Position numbers and translations under genes: made by a program
Assembly: GCA_903813345.2 (NCBI GenBank)
Contig: CAIIXF020000011.1
Location: forward strand, 5,170,571 to 5,234,570
Direction: 5' to 3'
DNA: 64,000 nucleotides
DNA from: Owenia fusiformis
Taxonomy: Eukaryota > Annelida > Polychaeta > Sabellida > Oweniidae
Notes under the pieces: generated by a model
The model's input: only the letters and a program-made list of their open reading frames with translations
What the model was told of the DNA's origin: nothing
The model's database searches: none
Shown: positions 33,215 through 46,174 of the stretch, piece after piece
Layout: every line of letters starts with the position of its first letter
Position numbering within the stretch: position 1 is the first letter of the stretch

Positions 33215-34062
33215 AAATGGCCATGATTTGCTGTATTAGAGAACCAGACTAGTTAAAATAAATAGCAAATAAATAGCAAATAAATAATGTTTTATTTATT
33301 ACATAAGATTTTACATATCTATGAAAATTGTAGAAAGCTGTGATTTTCCTTAACATGAGGTTAAGAGCCCAGAAGATGAAACTCTCTTTTAAGAGGAGGA
33401 AAAATCAAAGTTTTGAAACTACTGAAAAGGGTTAATTTTCCAATAGTAACATCAGGTCACATTGACATTTCTTTTGGTTGTTGCTACTTGAGAATCTGTG
33501 ATTTTTGACTTTTATTGCCTAATAACTTTTCTCCTTGTGTGCTACAGCTAAGCTATGAGTGATAGGCTTTTTTCTCTAATCTGAGAGAGCAATATATTTT
33601 GTATGTAAAAAAGTACAAACTTCTCAATAAACCGAGGTTTTAAATGTTCTCTTTAGCTATGACTTTTATGTAATTTTCTATCAAATTTGCTCATTTTCAG
33701 CCCTTTCTGATGCCTATGAATTTGAACTATTCATAAAATGCCTTCCACTCTAAAGCCTTTTTTCAGGTACAAAAAAGAAATGAAAATTTTTCCTAAAGCT
33801 GGAACAGTATATGTTCCATATGGAAAATGATCTAGATTCCAACAAAATCGGAACATAAGGTTGCAGATCCGAAAGTCCATTCGAGAAAATAAAATCATTC
33901 TGTTCCATGCCAGCCCTAATTTCCAGAGCAATCACCCGAAGAGGGAGGGGTCGTGGGTTCAATTCCCACTAGGGTGGACTGACTTTTTCACATCAGCCCT
34001 CAGTGCAGGATTCAATTCTGTGTTTTCATTAACTAATATCCTTCTGATTCTCTGTCTAAGCA
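33215..34062. other. Spacer, no gene recognised
   Basis: Overlapping frames of 66-70 codons on both strands around 33731-34073 show no domain. Confidence 0.45.
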
Positions 34063-34194
34063 CAGGCCCGTAACCAGGGGGGTTCGATGGGTTCGAGCGA
34101 ACCGCTCCCCTTGGACCAAAATTGTCACAAGTGAATCCCCCTCCGAATTTTTCAAAAAGTGAACCCCCCTTGGCAAATCCTGGCTACGGGACTG
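34063..34194 (-). mobile_element. CAGGCC-family MITE with 5-bp target duplication AAGCA
   Basis: Starts CAGGCCCGTAACCAGG and ends CCTGGCTACGGGACTG. Perfect AAGCA duplications lie at 34058-34062 and 34195-34199. The interior is shortened. Confidence 0.87.
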
Positions 34195-34965
34195 AAGCAC
34201 TTACTTAACATTCAATCAACTGATTGACTTACCACAACAATATGGTTCATCTTCTAATACCCTTCCAGACAAATTGATTATTGAACATAATTAGAATATC
34301 ATCTATTATGCAACTCAAGCCACTTAGCGTCGTTAAGTTAATTACAAATTCATACCCACAAATCTTCAATAGATTGTTATTATTTACTTATAGGCTCTTC
34401 AATCAAGAATTATGTAATGATTGTCAAAACTTGACCTTAATGTAACCACAATGATAAGATGTGAAGATTTAAAATCTGTGAAACTGACCCCCCCCCCCTC
34501 CCCCCCTCTGCCAGACATTATGGACAATATAGCAAACTGAAGATTTTACCTCTATGACAATAACCTTGAACTCTTAATGTGACCTTGACCCCTGAGGATT
34601 AACTTGACCTTTTGATGTAACCCTGTAATATCAGGAACCTAAAACCTAAATTCTCTGACCTCTGAAATCGAAACTTGCAGACACATCAAAGTGCACACCA
34701 TCATGTTGCACCTGATCATCTTGCACAAAGACTTCTTGCATATTGCATATTTGAAATATCTCTGTATCCAAGATGTGGACTCAAGATACCCTTTTCATAC
34801 TCCCATGATTTCACTTCTTTAAAATCAAGATCTTAGCAGCATCAAAACTGCATATTATTTATTTGTCCTTATCAGAGGTAAGTAATTTTTACTAGGCTCT
34901 TGGTCTCAGGGTTAACTAAAGAGAGATCAATCTATAGGAAACCTGAATTCAATACTCTGATTTCT

Positions 34966-35164
34966 CGTAGCCAAGGGGGGGGGGGGTTCGCAGGGTTCGG
35001 GCGAACAACCCCCCTTGCCAAAAATTCTTTCAAAATCATGCAGTTTTTCACCATTTTGAGCTGTGATTTTAGCCATATTTGGGCCAAAATTGTCAATTGT
35101 GAAGTCCCCCCTGGAAATATTTGAAAACTGAACCCCCCCTTGGCTAATCCTGGCTACGGGCCTG
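34966..35164 (-). mobile_element. CAGGCC-family MITE, left tip missing
   Basis: Begins CGTAGCCAAGG without the outer CAGGC and ends CCTGGCTACGGGCCTG. The interior carries AAAATCATGCAGTTTTTCAC and TTGTCAATTGTGAA. Confidence 0.8.
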
Positions 35165-36181
35165 AAGAGCCTGCCAATTCCAAGGGTTAGTACTGTCAGG
35201 CTGTGGATTCCATAATGGACCCATAATGCCAGTCTATTCAATAATCTGAACTATTTTGTCAGAAGACAAATCCAGGTGCTGCTTGTGACTTTGACAAAAG
35301 TATCAACTGTGAAAACAAATGTAATGGCATATATTATATCATAATGGATGCAAACAGGTTTAACTAGAGCATAATCCTGATTTATATTTTCTCATTTCTC
35401 ATATATTTGCCTCATTTTCTGTTTACTTTATTCCTTGCTGATTCCACTCTTTTCCACCCTTATTTTGCATTTCAAAACATGACTGTCATTATATGTAATG
35501 TTATTTCCTACCACACTAACCAATACATCTGTCACAAAATATAACTTTCAGTATACTGCACAGCTTCAAAATACTACTTTGAATACCCAAAATATAACTT
35601 CTAGATCAGTATATTGCATAGCCCCAAAAAAATATTCAAAATATATATCTGATGAATTTTTTTTCAATACCAACCATTTATGAATCATACTTTATCCTTT
35701 TTGATGATTTTTTCACATCATTAGTGCTAATCCTACAATCTTTCAATTTTAGTCTAATTAAAGATCCACGTATCCTCTTTTTTACAATGTGTAATCAAAA
35801 CTCAAATTCAGGTAATGTCTCTTATAACTTATCTCCATAATTCTTCCATTCGGAATAAACACTTATGCGTCTCTAAAAATAACCAAACTCACGCAGTTCC
35901 CTCGTTAACAGGTAGGTTAGGAAGGTATGCTTTATCTATCTAGCAACTACTTTTACATCAAATTGTATAAACAAATAGGGTAATGCATATACAGGTAGTT
36001 TTTATCAGTAATTCTGTATAGCCTGTGGCCGTGAAATATATTTTGTTTATTGGCCCTTAAAATGTTAGCATGTAGAGTTTTTAAGGTAGATGCAGATAAA
36101 AATGGTGTCTTATATGATCTGCTTGTTTCATATCTTTCCTTCTCAATTCTATTTTTCAAAAAGCCATACAACTTCATATCT
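35165..36181. other. Spacer with a dispersed-repeat fragment
   Basis: 35414-35490 (TTTATTCCTTGCTGATTCCA) is part of the repeat at 40978 and 44098. A weak two-copy duplication (CAAAATATAACTT) lies at 35530-35640. No gene recognised. Confidence 0.45.
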
Positions 36182-36368
36182 CAGGCCTGTAGCCAGGGAG
36201 GGCTACGAGAGCGACCCGTCCCCCTCCTGGACAAAAATTCTTTCAAAATCATGCAGTTTTTCACCATTCCAAGTACTTACCAAGTAATTTTGGCCACTTT
36301 TGGGTAAAAGTGAACCCTCCCCCCTGGAATTTTTTAAAATGTGAACCCCCTTGGTGAATCCTTGCTAC
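36182..36368 (-). mobile_element. CAGGCC-family MITE, right end decayed
   Basis: Starts CAGGCCTGTAGCCAGG. The interior AAAATCATGCAGTTTTTCAC and GTGAACCCCCTTGGTGAATC are kept, then it fades after CCTTGCTAC. Confidence 0.75.
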
Positions 36369-37473
36369 AACTACTATCTTATTCAAGAAAATACATAGTT
36401 CTTTACATTTTCCATCCTTCATTCAAAGGGCTTCATCTATTTCTCATACAATACATGGAATTAAGTGGAATACCCAATGATGTACATTTTCTTCTAAAAT
36501 AATTTTAAAACATGTGAATATAAATAACAAAGATACTTATTCATTGTAAATGGGGGGGGGGGGGGGGGTGCAAGCGCGGAATGCCCCCCCCCCCATTGTT
36601 GGTTTTAAGATCCACCCCTGTATGTTTATTCAAATCAGCTTGACTTTTAACTTTTTGTTTGATCATGAATTTGATTGATAGTTTCTCATATGAGCAGAGA
36701 AATGAAAAAATCTGAATTCTGACTTGTCAAGATCTATTTATTCATTGCATTATATTCCTTTTTGTTTACTTGACATCTCTCACCTTTAATTTTTGTGAAA
36801 TAAATCAGACGAGAATATTTTTTCAATTTTCATGAGTTTTAAATTACAGGACCTGAGGTTAAACATGATTTACATTTCGTTTTAATTAAAAGCCAAATCC
36901 TGATAGAGACAAGAGAGGCAACATGGAACCATTATATTTTCCAGAATACTGATGCATGATTGGTCAATATATATCACATGATCAATTTCAGAATTATGGG
37001 GAAGTACCTATTGCTTTCAAGTATCTGTTAATGAGACCTCAAGAGGGCCGCTCTATCCTATTAGGGAAATCTAGAAAACATATTTCACAATATTTGTTTC
37101 ATTTTTGAGAAACTTCTATTCTAATGATGCTGACTTCATAACACATCTTAATTTACTACTCCTTTTAGGCTTTCCAATAGGAAAAAACTATGAAGGCTTC
37201 TACCATTGGAAAGCCAAGATATCTATCATTATGCAGCTCCATTTTGCCCAAAAAATACATAGTCTAATTTCATCATCTTCCAAAGGAAAAACATAAGATA
37301 CAGTCATATATCACCTACTCTATATCATCTGAATGCCATACTATATAAATATATTGATGCAAAAACATCCTCTAGCCAGTCTTCCCTCTACCCCCCCCCC
37401 CCCCTTCTCAATTTACTAATCTGGCCTTATCCCACCATATGATCACTGTTTTAATATGAGCCAATTTCCTTAA
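36369..37473. other. Spacer, no gene recognised
   Basis: Poly-G followed by poly-C around 36552-36595, ending in AGATCCACCCCTG, may be a remnant MITE. Nothing else is recognised. Confidence 0.4.
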
Positions 37474-37766
37474 CCTCTTGAATACCCAGAGTGACGGATA
37501 TATCCGTCACAAATGAAATAAGACTGGTGCCCAGAGGGACGAGAAAATCCGTCACAAAATTTTTCATAAAAATTGCTCTCATTTGAACAATTTTCATCCA
37601 ATTTACACAAAAATTGTTTTAAAACGTGTAGAAATGATCTCTGCCGTCCAATTTTACTAAGCTGAGCATCTAAAGTTGTATAGGTATGTAATAAAATGTC
37701 AAAAGGTGGCAAAAAATGAAAAATTCTCTGGTTTCATGCCAATTTTAGAGCCTGGGATTCAAGAGG
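37474..37766 (-). mobile_element. TTAA-flanked piggyBac-like MITE, copy 1
   Basis: TTAA flanks both sides (37470-37473, 37767-37770). Ends CCTCTTGAATACCCAG and CCTGGGATTCAAGAGG are inverted. The interior has GTGACGGATATATCCGTCAC, itself a palindrome. Two further copies, at 52039 and 60740, lie in the opposite orientation. TTAA insertion is the hallmark of piggyBac; the assignment rests on that. Confidence 0.82.
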
Positions 37767-39294
37767 TTAATGGTCATCTTTCCTTACCCTCAGGGCCTAG
37801 TAATAAACATAGGTAAAGATCTTGAAAAGGGTACTTCTCCTCCCCCAGGAGCTGTTCATTTAACTTTCTTGGAAAAGTCAATCAAAAGTCAATTTAGTAA
37901 GCCAATAATCCTAGCACTATAAACCATATGAACTACAAAACACTAAAACTCCACTAAAACATACTTCAAAGGAACATGGAAAGCAATCATAATGAAAATG
38001 AAATAAAATTCTTCACTACCTTATTCCGATGGTTGTCATGGCAATAAAAACTCCACAAAACTGACATAAACATTCAATTTTATGATATTACTTAACGCCC
38101 ACCCTATGGGCGAAATGACTCTTTGACTTCCCTTTCCAGTTAACAACTAACTCGAAGATTTCCTCTAATATCTTTTAACGATTGTAATATTTTTTGTTAG
38201 AAAATTTCCAATTTCTAAGATTGAGTCTGCATCTAAACTTCCCAGAAACCAGAATGATTTATTTTCTTTACCCGGTAAACAATTATTTTGGCGATGTTCA
38301 ATTTGCGTCATATTAGTTCTTTATTTATCGATTGTGACTTCACAATTCCATTTATTTGATCAGATTCCATTAATCCACGAAAGATAATCGTTACCGGAAA
38401 GTTATTCTTCTTTTCCAGATAATATCCTTAGAAGTAATAGTTTTATGTATTTATTTCTTTTTTTATCAATCTTACTGTTTTAAGTATTTTGTCTCTGTCT
38501 TCTTCACTGAATTTCAGCTCTTATTCTATGATTTCTACCATTGACTTTTTATTTGTTTAATTTCCTATTGATCTTATTATATTTTATTCCTCCCTTGTTT
38601 TTATAGTTGTCACAAAAGCTCATATCATAAGAGGTTGACTTTGTGTGACTAACTGATTGGTTTCCAAGGCAACCTTTTTCTATCTATGGTTCTAATCTCC
38701 TTGACTACTGGAATCTAGGCCAAGTGACCACTGGCGACTGATGACTAAAATTCTAAGAGACCATGTAGACTAAAATTCCCATGATGTTTTATATGTCATT
38801 AATTTTACCAATATCCCCATTTGCGCAGCTGGTGCCAAAATCTTTTCTTTGATGGTTGGTACCTTATGGGTGACTAATGTGATTCCTATAGCAGACCAAC
38901 TAGCCTGAGGGTTACCATGGTGACAGCAAACACATGTGGCTAAGAACTGAGGGGTGGCTCCAATACTGTTCAGAAGGCAACCAAAAATATAGATAACAAA
39001 TGCATCATAATCAGGGGACCGAGGGCAGACCCATATCCGATCGGGGGGGGGGGGGGAGGGGGGGGGGTCACTTTAGTACCTAAACGTCTGGGAGGTTGTT
39101 GGGAGGTTAGAAAAATCCCAAAGATTCTGAGAGATCCTGATACTTTCCAGGGGCCCATTTTCCAAAATTACAATTTTAGTACATGTATTTCCATTTCATT
39201 TCATGTAAAGTACAATCTCAATTTTCACTTATCTATACATATATACATATATATTATTTATCACAAATACTGATTAAAATAAAAACAGGGCATT
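37767..39294. other. Spacer, no gene recognised
   Basis: A poly-G tract at 39043-39066. Otherwise A+T-rich sequence without recognised structure. Confidence 0.45.
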
Positions 39295-39425
39295 AACATG
39301 CAAAATGTCACCACCTGCCATTTGTTACAGACACCAAACGAAGACTGCCAAACGCTGAACAACACCTGCTTAATACCAGCCGCCAAGCATCATCTACAAA
39401 AGGTTGGACACTATAACAGTATGTC
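39295..39425 (+). repeat. Dispersed ATGTCACC-family repeat, copy 2 of 4
   Basis: AACATGCAAAATGTCACCAC, GCCATTTGTTACAGACACC and CATCTACAAAAGGTTGGAC occur in family order. A 72-codon frame over it is incidental. Confidence 0.7.
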
Positions 39426-40977
39426 AACACTCCTGGCGGTGACTGAATTCATACTTTTTGAAAAACAGGTCCCAGAATCCCTGCATATAAATGGTACACC
39501 CCTGGTGCATTATTGAAAGTGAAAGGTAATGTTAACCAATGTTGGTGTCACCCATAATTAACCCCATTTTCCTAAAATACCATCACAACACACCAGAACC
39601 ACATCAAAGTGATTCCACAGACCACCAAATGGAAAATACAATTTAGACTTTTTTTTATAAAATGTTGATATCAGACTGTTTTATTTTTATTGTTTCTATT
39701 TGATATTCTTTCATAAGATTAATTGTTAAGTTGAAATCTACTTGACTTAGTATCTATTATTCAAGTATGCCTGTTCTTTGTCATCATATAGAGAGAAGCC
39801 AAACCAGTCTTCTCCCCCTCCCCCTCTACCCCCCCCCCATAGAAAATAAGGGGCCAAAATATAACTATAAATGCCCAGAATCTAAGGGCCAATCTTAGAA
39901 TCTTTGAGTATAGTGACAGAGAGTAAGTAGGTATTTTGGAGAATTTACATGTAATTCATATTTTTTGTCTCTTTAAAAAAATGTTGGCCTTCAGGAGAAT
40001 TATGAAGAAATAGGCCTTACTGAGTAAATCAAAGCCAGTTTTTATATACCTAAAAATGACTGGTCCCTGGCCCCTAACTTTAATATGTCTACATTTGAAT
40101 TAAAGTAAAAAATACGTAAATATTAAAGTTGGTTTTGACACCATCGATCATTTCAAGATAATATGAGATAATGACTTATGAATAAAAAAAAGATTTTGTG
40201 TATGTCAAAAAATACCAATCTATTGATTTTTTTTTTGAAATATACATGCATTTTTACATATTTTAGCAAATGAATATTTCACTGTATATTTAAAGTCACA
40301 TTGATGAACAAAAATGAAGTGATGAAAAATAGTGGTAAAAATAAACACCTTATAATGGTGTGTACATGTAGTAATTTAGAAGGAGTGGGGGGGGGTTCTA
40401 GTCACAGAAGCTATAGCTTGTAGCTAGACTAAGATGAAACTGTATTTTAAAGTAACTCCAATGCAGTATATATATATTATATATGACCAATTTTTTTTAC
40501 ATCAATGTGTGTATAACCATGGGCTTGCAATGCTCATAATAGAATTTTTTGGGAGTTGTATACTCTTCATCTGAAAGCCCATGATATAACTTGGCATAAT
40601 AAAATTAGCAATCCTTTAGCCTCATTTTTAAATCCCCTATAAATACTTTACAGTCACAATCCCCCAAAACAAGTATCTAATTTTATCTACCCTGTCCCCA
40701 AATAACAAACTTTTAAGGATTTGCAGATAAAAGAATTGGCAATCAAAAGATCTTAAAGTGCAACTTGAAAAGTCCTTGACAAAACAATGAATATAAGTTA
40801 CATATATTTTGGACACATTCAACAATTAAATCAACATCATTTTGCATTTATTCAAGTTTGAGGGCATTCGGGGAATATTTTGGCAGTGGTCACTCACTAA
40901 TATGTCATTTGTAAATACAAGCTATAAAAGAGAGATTTTATGCCAATTTCTTCTTTCTAGTCATGTTTTTTCACACT
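39426..40977. other. Spacer, no gene recognised
   Basis: A+T-rich; a short TTCTAGTCACAGAAG...CTAGACTA inverted unit lies at 40396-40431. No exon-like frame. Confidence 0.45.
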
Positions 40978-41140
40978 TTTTCTCTCTAAAATTTGAATGA
41001 ACTGCCTGAATTTCTTACATTTCTATACAATTTTGAGTGTTAACTACATGCCTGTTTGGTTTATTCCTTGCTAATTTCACTCTTTTCACCTCTATTTTAC
41101 AGTTTAAAAATGACCATTCTGAATTTTTTCTAAGGGTTGC
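40978..41140 (+). repeat. Dispersed ~165-bp repeat (GAATGAACTGCCTG family), copy 1
   Basis: TTGAATGAACTGCCTGA, TTTCTATACAATTT, TACATGCCTGTTT and ATTCCTTGCT occur in the same order at 44098-44258, and the last part also at 35414. Confidence 0.75.
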
Positions 41141-41286
41141 CTTTCAGGAAAATGAATTATTTTAATGATTATATGTTGTATTATAATGATTATGACAATA
41201 CTTATTCTACAAAGTTTCCAGTATTCTATTTAAAGTTGAACTTAAATTCCAACACTTTCATTTCCATTTATACACTTTCAGAGAAT

Positions 41287-41596
41287 TACCCTTTGCATTC
41301 GTTTGACCTCACTTCTTAAAAGAGAGCTTCATCTTCACTCTTTTAGTTTACAATAAATCTTTGAACTCACCGAGAATTCACCATTCAGAGTTAGTTGTCG
41401 AAATACGGACGACTTTCACATGGTAATTGCGCCTGAGCTTGCTGATTGGTTGAGAAAAATCAGCATGATAGGTTTGAAATGATCTAGATCCCGCGGCCCG
41501 GGCTGTCATGACCATAGGTCATGGGGGGAGGGGCTGCTAAACTGTAATATAGTCTATATTAGGCAGAGGGTAGTTTATAAGACTGTGCCCAGGGTA
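41287..41596 (-). mobile_element. TACCCT-family Mutator-like MITE, full-length copy
   Basis: Starts TACCCTTTGCATTCG and ends GTGCCCAGGGTA. The 9-bp flanks TCAGAGAAT (41278-41286) and TCAGAGTAT (41597-41605) differ at one base. The interior includes CTTAAAAGAGAGCTTC and ACCAATCAG-type sequence. Confidence 0.8.
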
Positions 41597-41605
41597 TCAG
41601 AGTAT

Positions 41606-44097
41606 CTGTGCACTGGACTGGCATCTGGACTACAGACCTTCTGATTACATAACATTGAGTTAAGAATTCAGGAACTTATGTTTCATTAAATAATTATTTA
41701 GTAATTGATACATTATGGATCATGTCTGGGGGAGAAATGATGTAATTAGTTGGTAATTACCACTTAATTATAAATATGGAGATTATTTGAAACATTAAGA
41801 TTTGATGTATGATCTAGTAGACAGCTCCCAAGAAATATATGTGTCAATATTGTAAAATGAATTAAAATTGCAAACTTTTTGTCTTGCCATAGATGCATTC
41901 TGAAATTCATAGCATCTTTCTGTTTCACCTGAAATTAGATGAAATATGAGCTGGGATGAAAGATCTCAAAAATCCTCAATTTTGGGCTCTTCTAGATCAC
42001 CAAATCAAGCTCATTATATCATAGCATCTCAGGGCTGAGAAGATTTGAGATGTCATGGTTTATCATGATGACATTGATGCAATAATTATAAAAATACAGA
42101 TTTTAGATGCTTTGTGTTAATGACATGAAAGTAGTTATTGTGGTCTATAAAATTTGGAAAATAAGAGCCAGCTACCTGTGAAATCTGAAAAATTTAATCC
42201 AAGAACCGAGGATCACCTCTCATCCAAAGAGTGTAGATGAAACTCCCTTTTAAGGGAGCAAATTCACAAACTATAGCAAAGGGTATATCAACCACTGCCC
42301 ACACACAACATCAGAACATTCAGAACAGCAGGTCCATTTCAACTTTTGGTCACAAAGTGAAACCACATCCACCACAAAAAGGGAAACTCAAACTGTCAAA
42401 CTAGAATGTTTACTGATAAATTGTTCAAATTAGATCGAGTTTTGTCCAAAGTTTATTTTTGACATTTTTTCAGCTGGTTGAATATAAAACCAAAGTTGCT
42501 CAGTTTGTAATTAAAGCCTTGGTTTCTAATTATAGTCATCAAGCAGGGAGTACTTGGGGTTAATTGTTTTTTAAATATAATGTACCAATTTAGTGTTTTG
42601 TTCACCAAAAATATTTGTTTCATTGCCCTGTTTTTAATTTTTGAGGAAAGATTGATCAGTTTTTTCAGGCTGTTCAATTCCCAAAGCTGTAAATGCAGTA
42701 CTAGAATATTTCTATTTAGTGTTTTGTTTTTCATGATCAATTTCTTCCCATTTTACCAGAGTTAAAAAGTAGATTACAGCTACCTATATACTCCATTGTC
42801 TCCTAAAGGAAAAACACTGTGAATAAATGAGAAACAAACTTTTATGTATTTTTAAAACTATATCAACCCCGTTGATTGAAACACCTTGTAGAACACACCA
42901 AAGACCAATAGCCTGATAACCTCATGTTAAATGACCCTCCGTAAGCAGAACACCTTCCTAGTAGAAGACTTTTTGACATGCATACCAAAAGTGTTCAACT
43001 TACACAGGTTCTACACAGATTTACTGTACCATTAGAAAATCTAAAGGTTCCAGTAATAGTGAAAAATTTCACTATATAGTGCTGCCATCTTTACTCAAAA
43101 CAATAATCAAACTAACAGAACATGAAAAGATATTATTATATGATTAAAGATTTCATAAAATAAGACCATATAACAGGTTTCTTTATCAATGCCAAAACTG
43201 AACAAAAACATCGAAATTAAAAAAACATATAATTACGGAGGAGAACTTTTAGAGTGACACTGATTCCCCTATTGAATTGATACAGTAGATTTTACTCCCA
43301 GGGAGGTGTGAAAATGACAACTGAAATTGATATATGCATTTGACTCGCAGTCATTTTCCTTCAAGTTTTTTTGTAATAAAAACAACTATTTTGTAATGAC
43401 TTTTAAAGTTGGTGCAATAGAGTGCCTGATATTTAAGAAACTTTGACATTTATCAATGGCATTATAACAGTATAGGGGGTCACGCCCTGAGTCATCAAAT
43501 TACAGAAATTGTGTATTTCTTTAAAGTTAATGAAAATATAAAACTGGTGAATAGGATATGAGATCACTGGGAGGTATATTCTTATATGAGGGTGTGTCAG
43601 AGAACAGGTCGGAAGAAAAGGATCACAAAAAAGGATGACACTGGTAGAAAAAGATGATACAAGTAGACAAAAAGATGACACCAAAAAGATGACAGTAGAT
43701 TGCACTTGTTCAGTGTCATATTTTTATACTTGTATCATTATTTTTCACAAAACATCATTCTTTTACTGTTAGTTCTGGCTTGTTAGTCAATTTCTGCCCA
43801 ACAAAAGTGGACTTTGCCAATGTCATACCTAGGGCTATGTCGTAACTTGGTTCACATGGTACATGTACCTACAGTTTCAACCTGTATAGTATACCACATT
43901 CGAAGTCTAAAAAGAAATATTTCAAACACTGTCTCTTGAAGAAATCTCTAGTTAATTAGAATTGGAAAAAACTTCACAACTGATCCTAAATTCAATTTGA
44001 CCATCAGTAAAACAGAAATGTAAACATCTACCCTACAAACTGGTCTATGTATTTATTTCCTTGGTAGAAAATCTCATTATTGCCCACTTTATACTAT
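41606..44097. other. Spacer, no gene recognised
   Basis: A fragment related to the TACCCT family (AACTCCCTTTTAAGGG, then GCAAAGGGTATAT) lies at 42230-42290. An A+G-rich stretch (AAAAAGATGACA repeated) lies at 43610-43690. Frames up to 95 codons have no domains. Confidence 0.45.
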
Positions 44098-44258
44098 TTT
44101 CTCTTAAAGTTGAATGAACTGCCTGATTTTCTTGTATTTCTATACAATTTAGAATATCCACTACATGCCTGTTTACTTTATTCCTTGCTGATTCCACTCT
44201 TTCCCACTCTATTTTGCATTTTAAAACTTGACCATATAATTTTCTTAGGGTGTATATT
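44098..44258 (+). repeat. Dispersed GAATGAACTGCCTG-family repeat, copy 2
   Basis: Matches 40978-41140 over its whole length with moderate divergence (AAAGTTGAATGAACTGCCTG to TTTAAAACTTGACCAT). Confidence 0.75.
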
Positions 44259-44689
44259 ACAATATTGAGAGGCCTTTATTTATGCCAATACACATCACAA
44301 GTTCTTCTCAATCCATTTGTACAAAATAAGAATAGATGAATGAACCTCAGTTTGTATTCAAAACAATCCAGATTCTATTGAGGTTGATTCACCTGTATGA
44401 ATCTAGTGAAGAACTCCCTTGACGTTTTTTTCTTCAAATTTGAGCTTCAAGAAACCACGAAACCATTACCAAATTATAGTTTCTGTGGCTGATTATGACA
44501 AACTATGAACTATAATTATAGAGAGATGAAAATATCAATTGTGAAACCCTATATTTCAAGGTTCATGTGTATGAAACTAAATATGTATTAAAAATAAGTG
44601 AAAGAATTTTGGGTGACTTTTTTCAAAGGGTTCGTAGTTGTGGTTAGTTTTGTGGTTAAAGGTGTTACTTTTGAAGCTACTTCCTTACT

Positions 44690-44985
44690 GCTCTCTTCCT
44701 TACTCCCTTATTCACCTTCTATCCCCCATTCCCCTTCTTCCCCATCCCCTTTTTCTCCTTATCCCTCTTCCTATTCCCTTTCTTTCCCATCTCAATATTC
44801 TTCTTCCCCACCCCCTTCTTCCCCATCCCCTTCTTCTCCCTCTTCCCCATCCCCACTCTCCTTCTCTCCCTCCCCTTATTCCCCCTTTCCACATTCCCAT
44901 GTTCTCCCTATTTCCCCTCCCTTATTCTCCTTCTTCCCATCCCCCTATTTACTCTGTCCTCACCCTCTCAGCCCTCAATACATTT
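44690..44985 (+). repeat. ~290-bp polypyrimidine tract
   Basis: Almost all C and T on the plus strand, built of CCCCTTCTTCCCCATCC-like words. The minus strand is correspondingly G+A-rich. Frames of 117-164 codons over it are low-complexity Ser/Pro/Leu runs and not convincing genes. Confidence 0.9.
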
Positions 44986-45092
44986 TTCTAGATAAATCTA
45001 GATCAATTTCATACAAATGTCTCAATTTTCCTTTTTTAAATGCTGTCACTGGGAAAGATGCATTATCATTTCTAAGAATCTCAGCAAAATGA

Positions 45093-45480
45093 GATTATAT
45101 GAAATTATATGAGATTCCAAGTCACCAGGTGATACTTTAAATCATATCAACATCTCCATGCTTTTTAATCTCCATAAAAAACAACCATCAACTAAATCAC
45201 AAATTCCTATAAAAACATCACTTTTATGTGGTTCTACCAGCTTGTAGTTCCCACAACATTTCCCAGGATCAACACTTGGAAATAAATCTAAATAAATATA
45301 AATCTCCAGCCAAACATAAACTTGTGGCTTGCACCCTGGTCAACACACAAAGATGAGAGGGTATTCTATTGTAATTCCACAACACCATGTTGGGTCTCGG
45401 GGGAGGGGGGATACAAATATTATAATGAAGCAATAAAGGAGTCTACTAATTCTGTCCATATTATCACCATCAATCTCCTA
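45093..45480. other. Spacer, no gene recognised
   Basis: A+T-rich, with a small G run at 45400. Nothing recognised. Confidence 0.4.
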
Positions 45481-45488
45481 GGTTACTA

Positions 45489-46064
45489 TAGTGGTGTCAA
45501 TTAACCGCTTGAGCATTAACCGGTTAACCGGGGGTTTTTACCGGTTAAAGTCGGTTAACCGGCGGGAAATTTGAACTTATAATTTTAAATGAAATCTTCA
45601 TCTTCGATCTTGAAAGTTGAAAAGATAATATATCGGCGTTTATTTTTTACGTTCGTCAAGCTTTACGCTATTCTATGTAAGTAAGCGCGGGAAAGCAATG
45701 TGGCAGGGATTAAAGTTGCTGATTGGATGTTTGTAAGGAATTATCGGACCTATCACATGTATGAGTAGCTCACATGAAACTGACGCTTGAAAAACAAACA
45801 GATTAAAATGCAAAGTAAGCGCGGGAAAGCAATGTGACAGGGATTAAAGTTGCTGATTGGATGTTTGTAAGGAGTTATAGGACTTATGACATGTATGAGT
45901 AGCTTACGTGAAACTGACACCATAAAACCAAACGGATTAGCATGCAAAATAAGCGCGGAAAATAACAGAATTATACACGGTCAACTAACCGCCCATAAAA
46001 ACTCAGACCGGTCAAGGCATTATCGGCGGTTAACCGGTTAACCGGTTAATACTTGACACCTCTA
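45489..46064. mobile_element. Non-autonomous hAT element with 8-bp target duplication
   Basis: Ends TAGTGGTGTCAATTAACCG and TTAATACTTGACACCTCTA are inverted. Perfect GGTTACTA duplications lie at 45481-45488 and 46065-46072. Both subterminal regions are packed with CGGTTAACCG words. The centre is a ~132-bp tandem duplication (AAGTAAGCGCGGGAAAGCAA, twice, from about 45680 and 45812). No transposase frame. An 8-bp duplication plus TAG-type ends supports hAT. Confidence 0.9.
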
Positions 46065-46120
46065 GGTTACTATGACTTCTTACAAATAGGCCTCTCTCAT
46101 GTAAATGCCTATTTGACAAA

Positions 46121-46174
46121 AAGGGAATTTTCTAAAAAGTGACCCCCCCTGGTAAATCCTGGCTACGGGCCCTG
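46121..46174 (-). mobile_element. CAGGCC-family MITE end fragment
   Basis: TTTTCTAAAAAGTGACCCCC to AATCCTGGCTACGGGCCCTG: only one end remains. Confidence 0.7.

Noticed and set aside
44598-45092. 164-codon plus-strand frame rich in Ser and Pro
   Set aside because: It is the translation of a polypyrimidine tract and has no start context or domain support.
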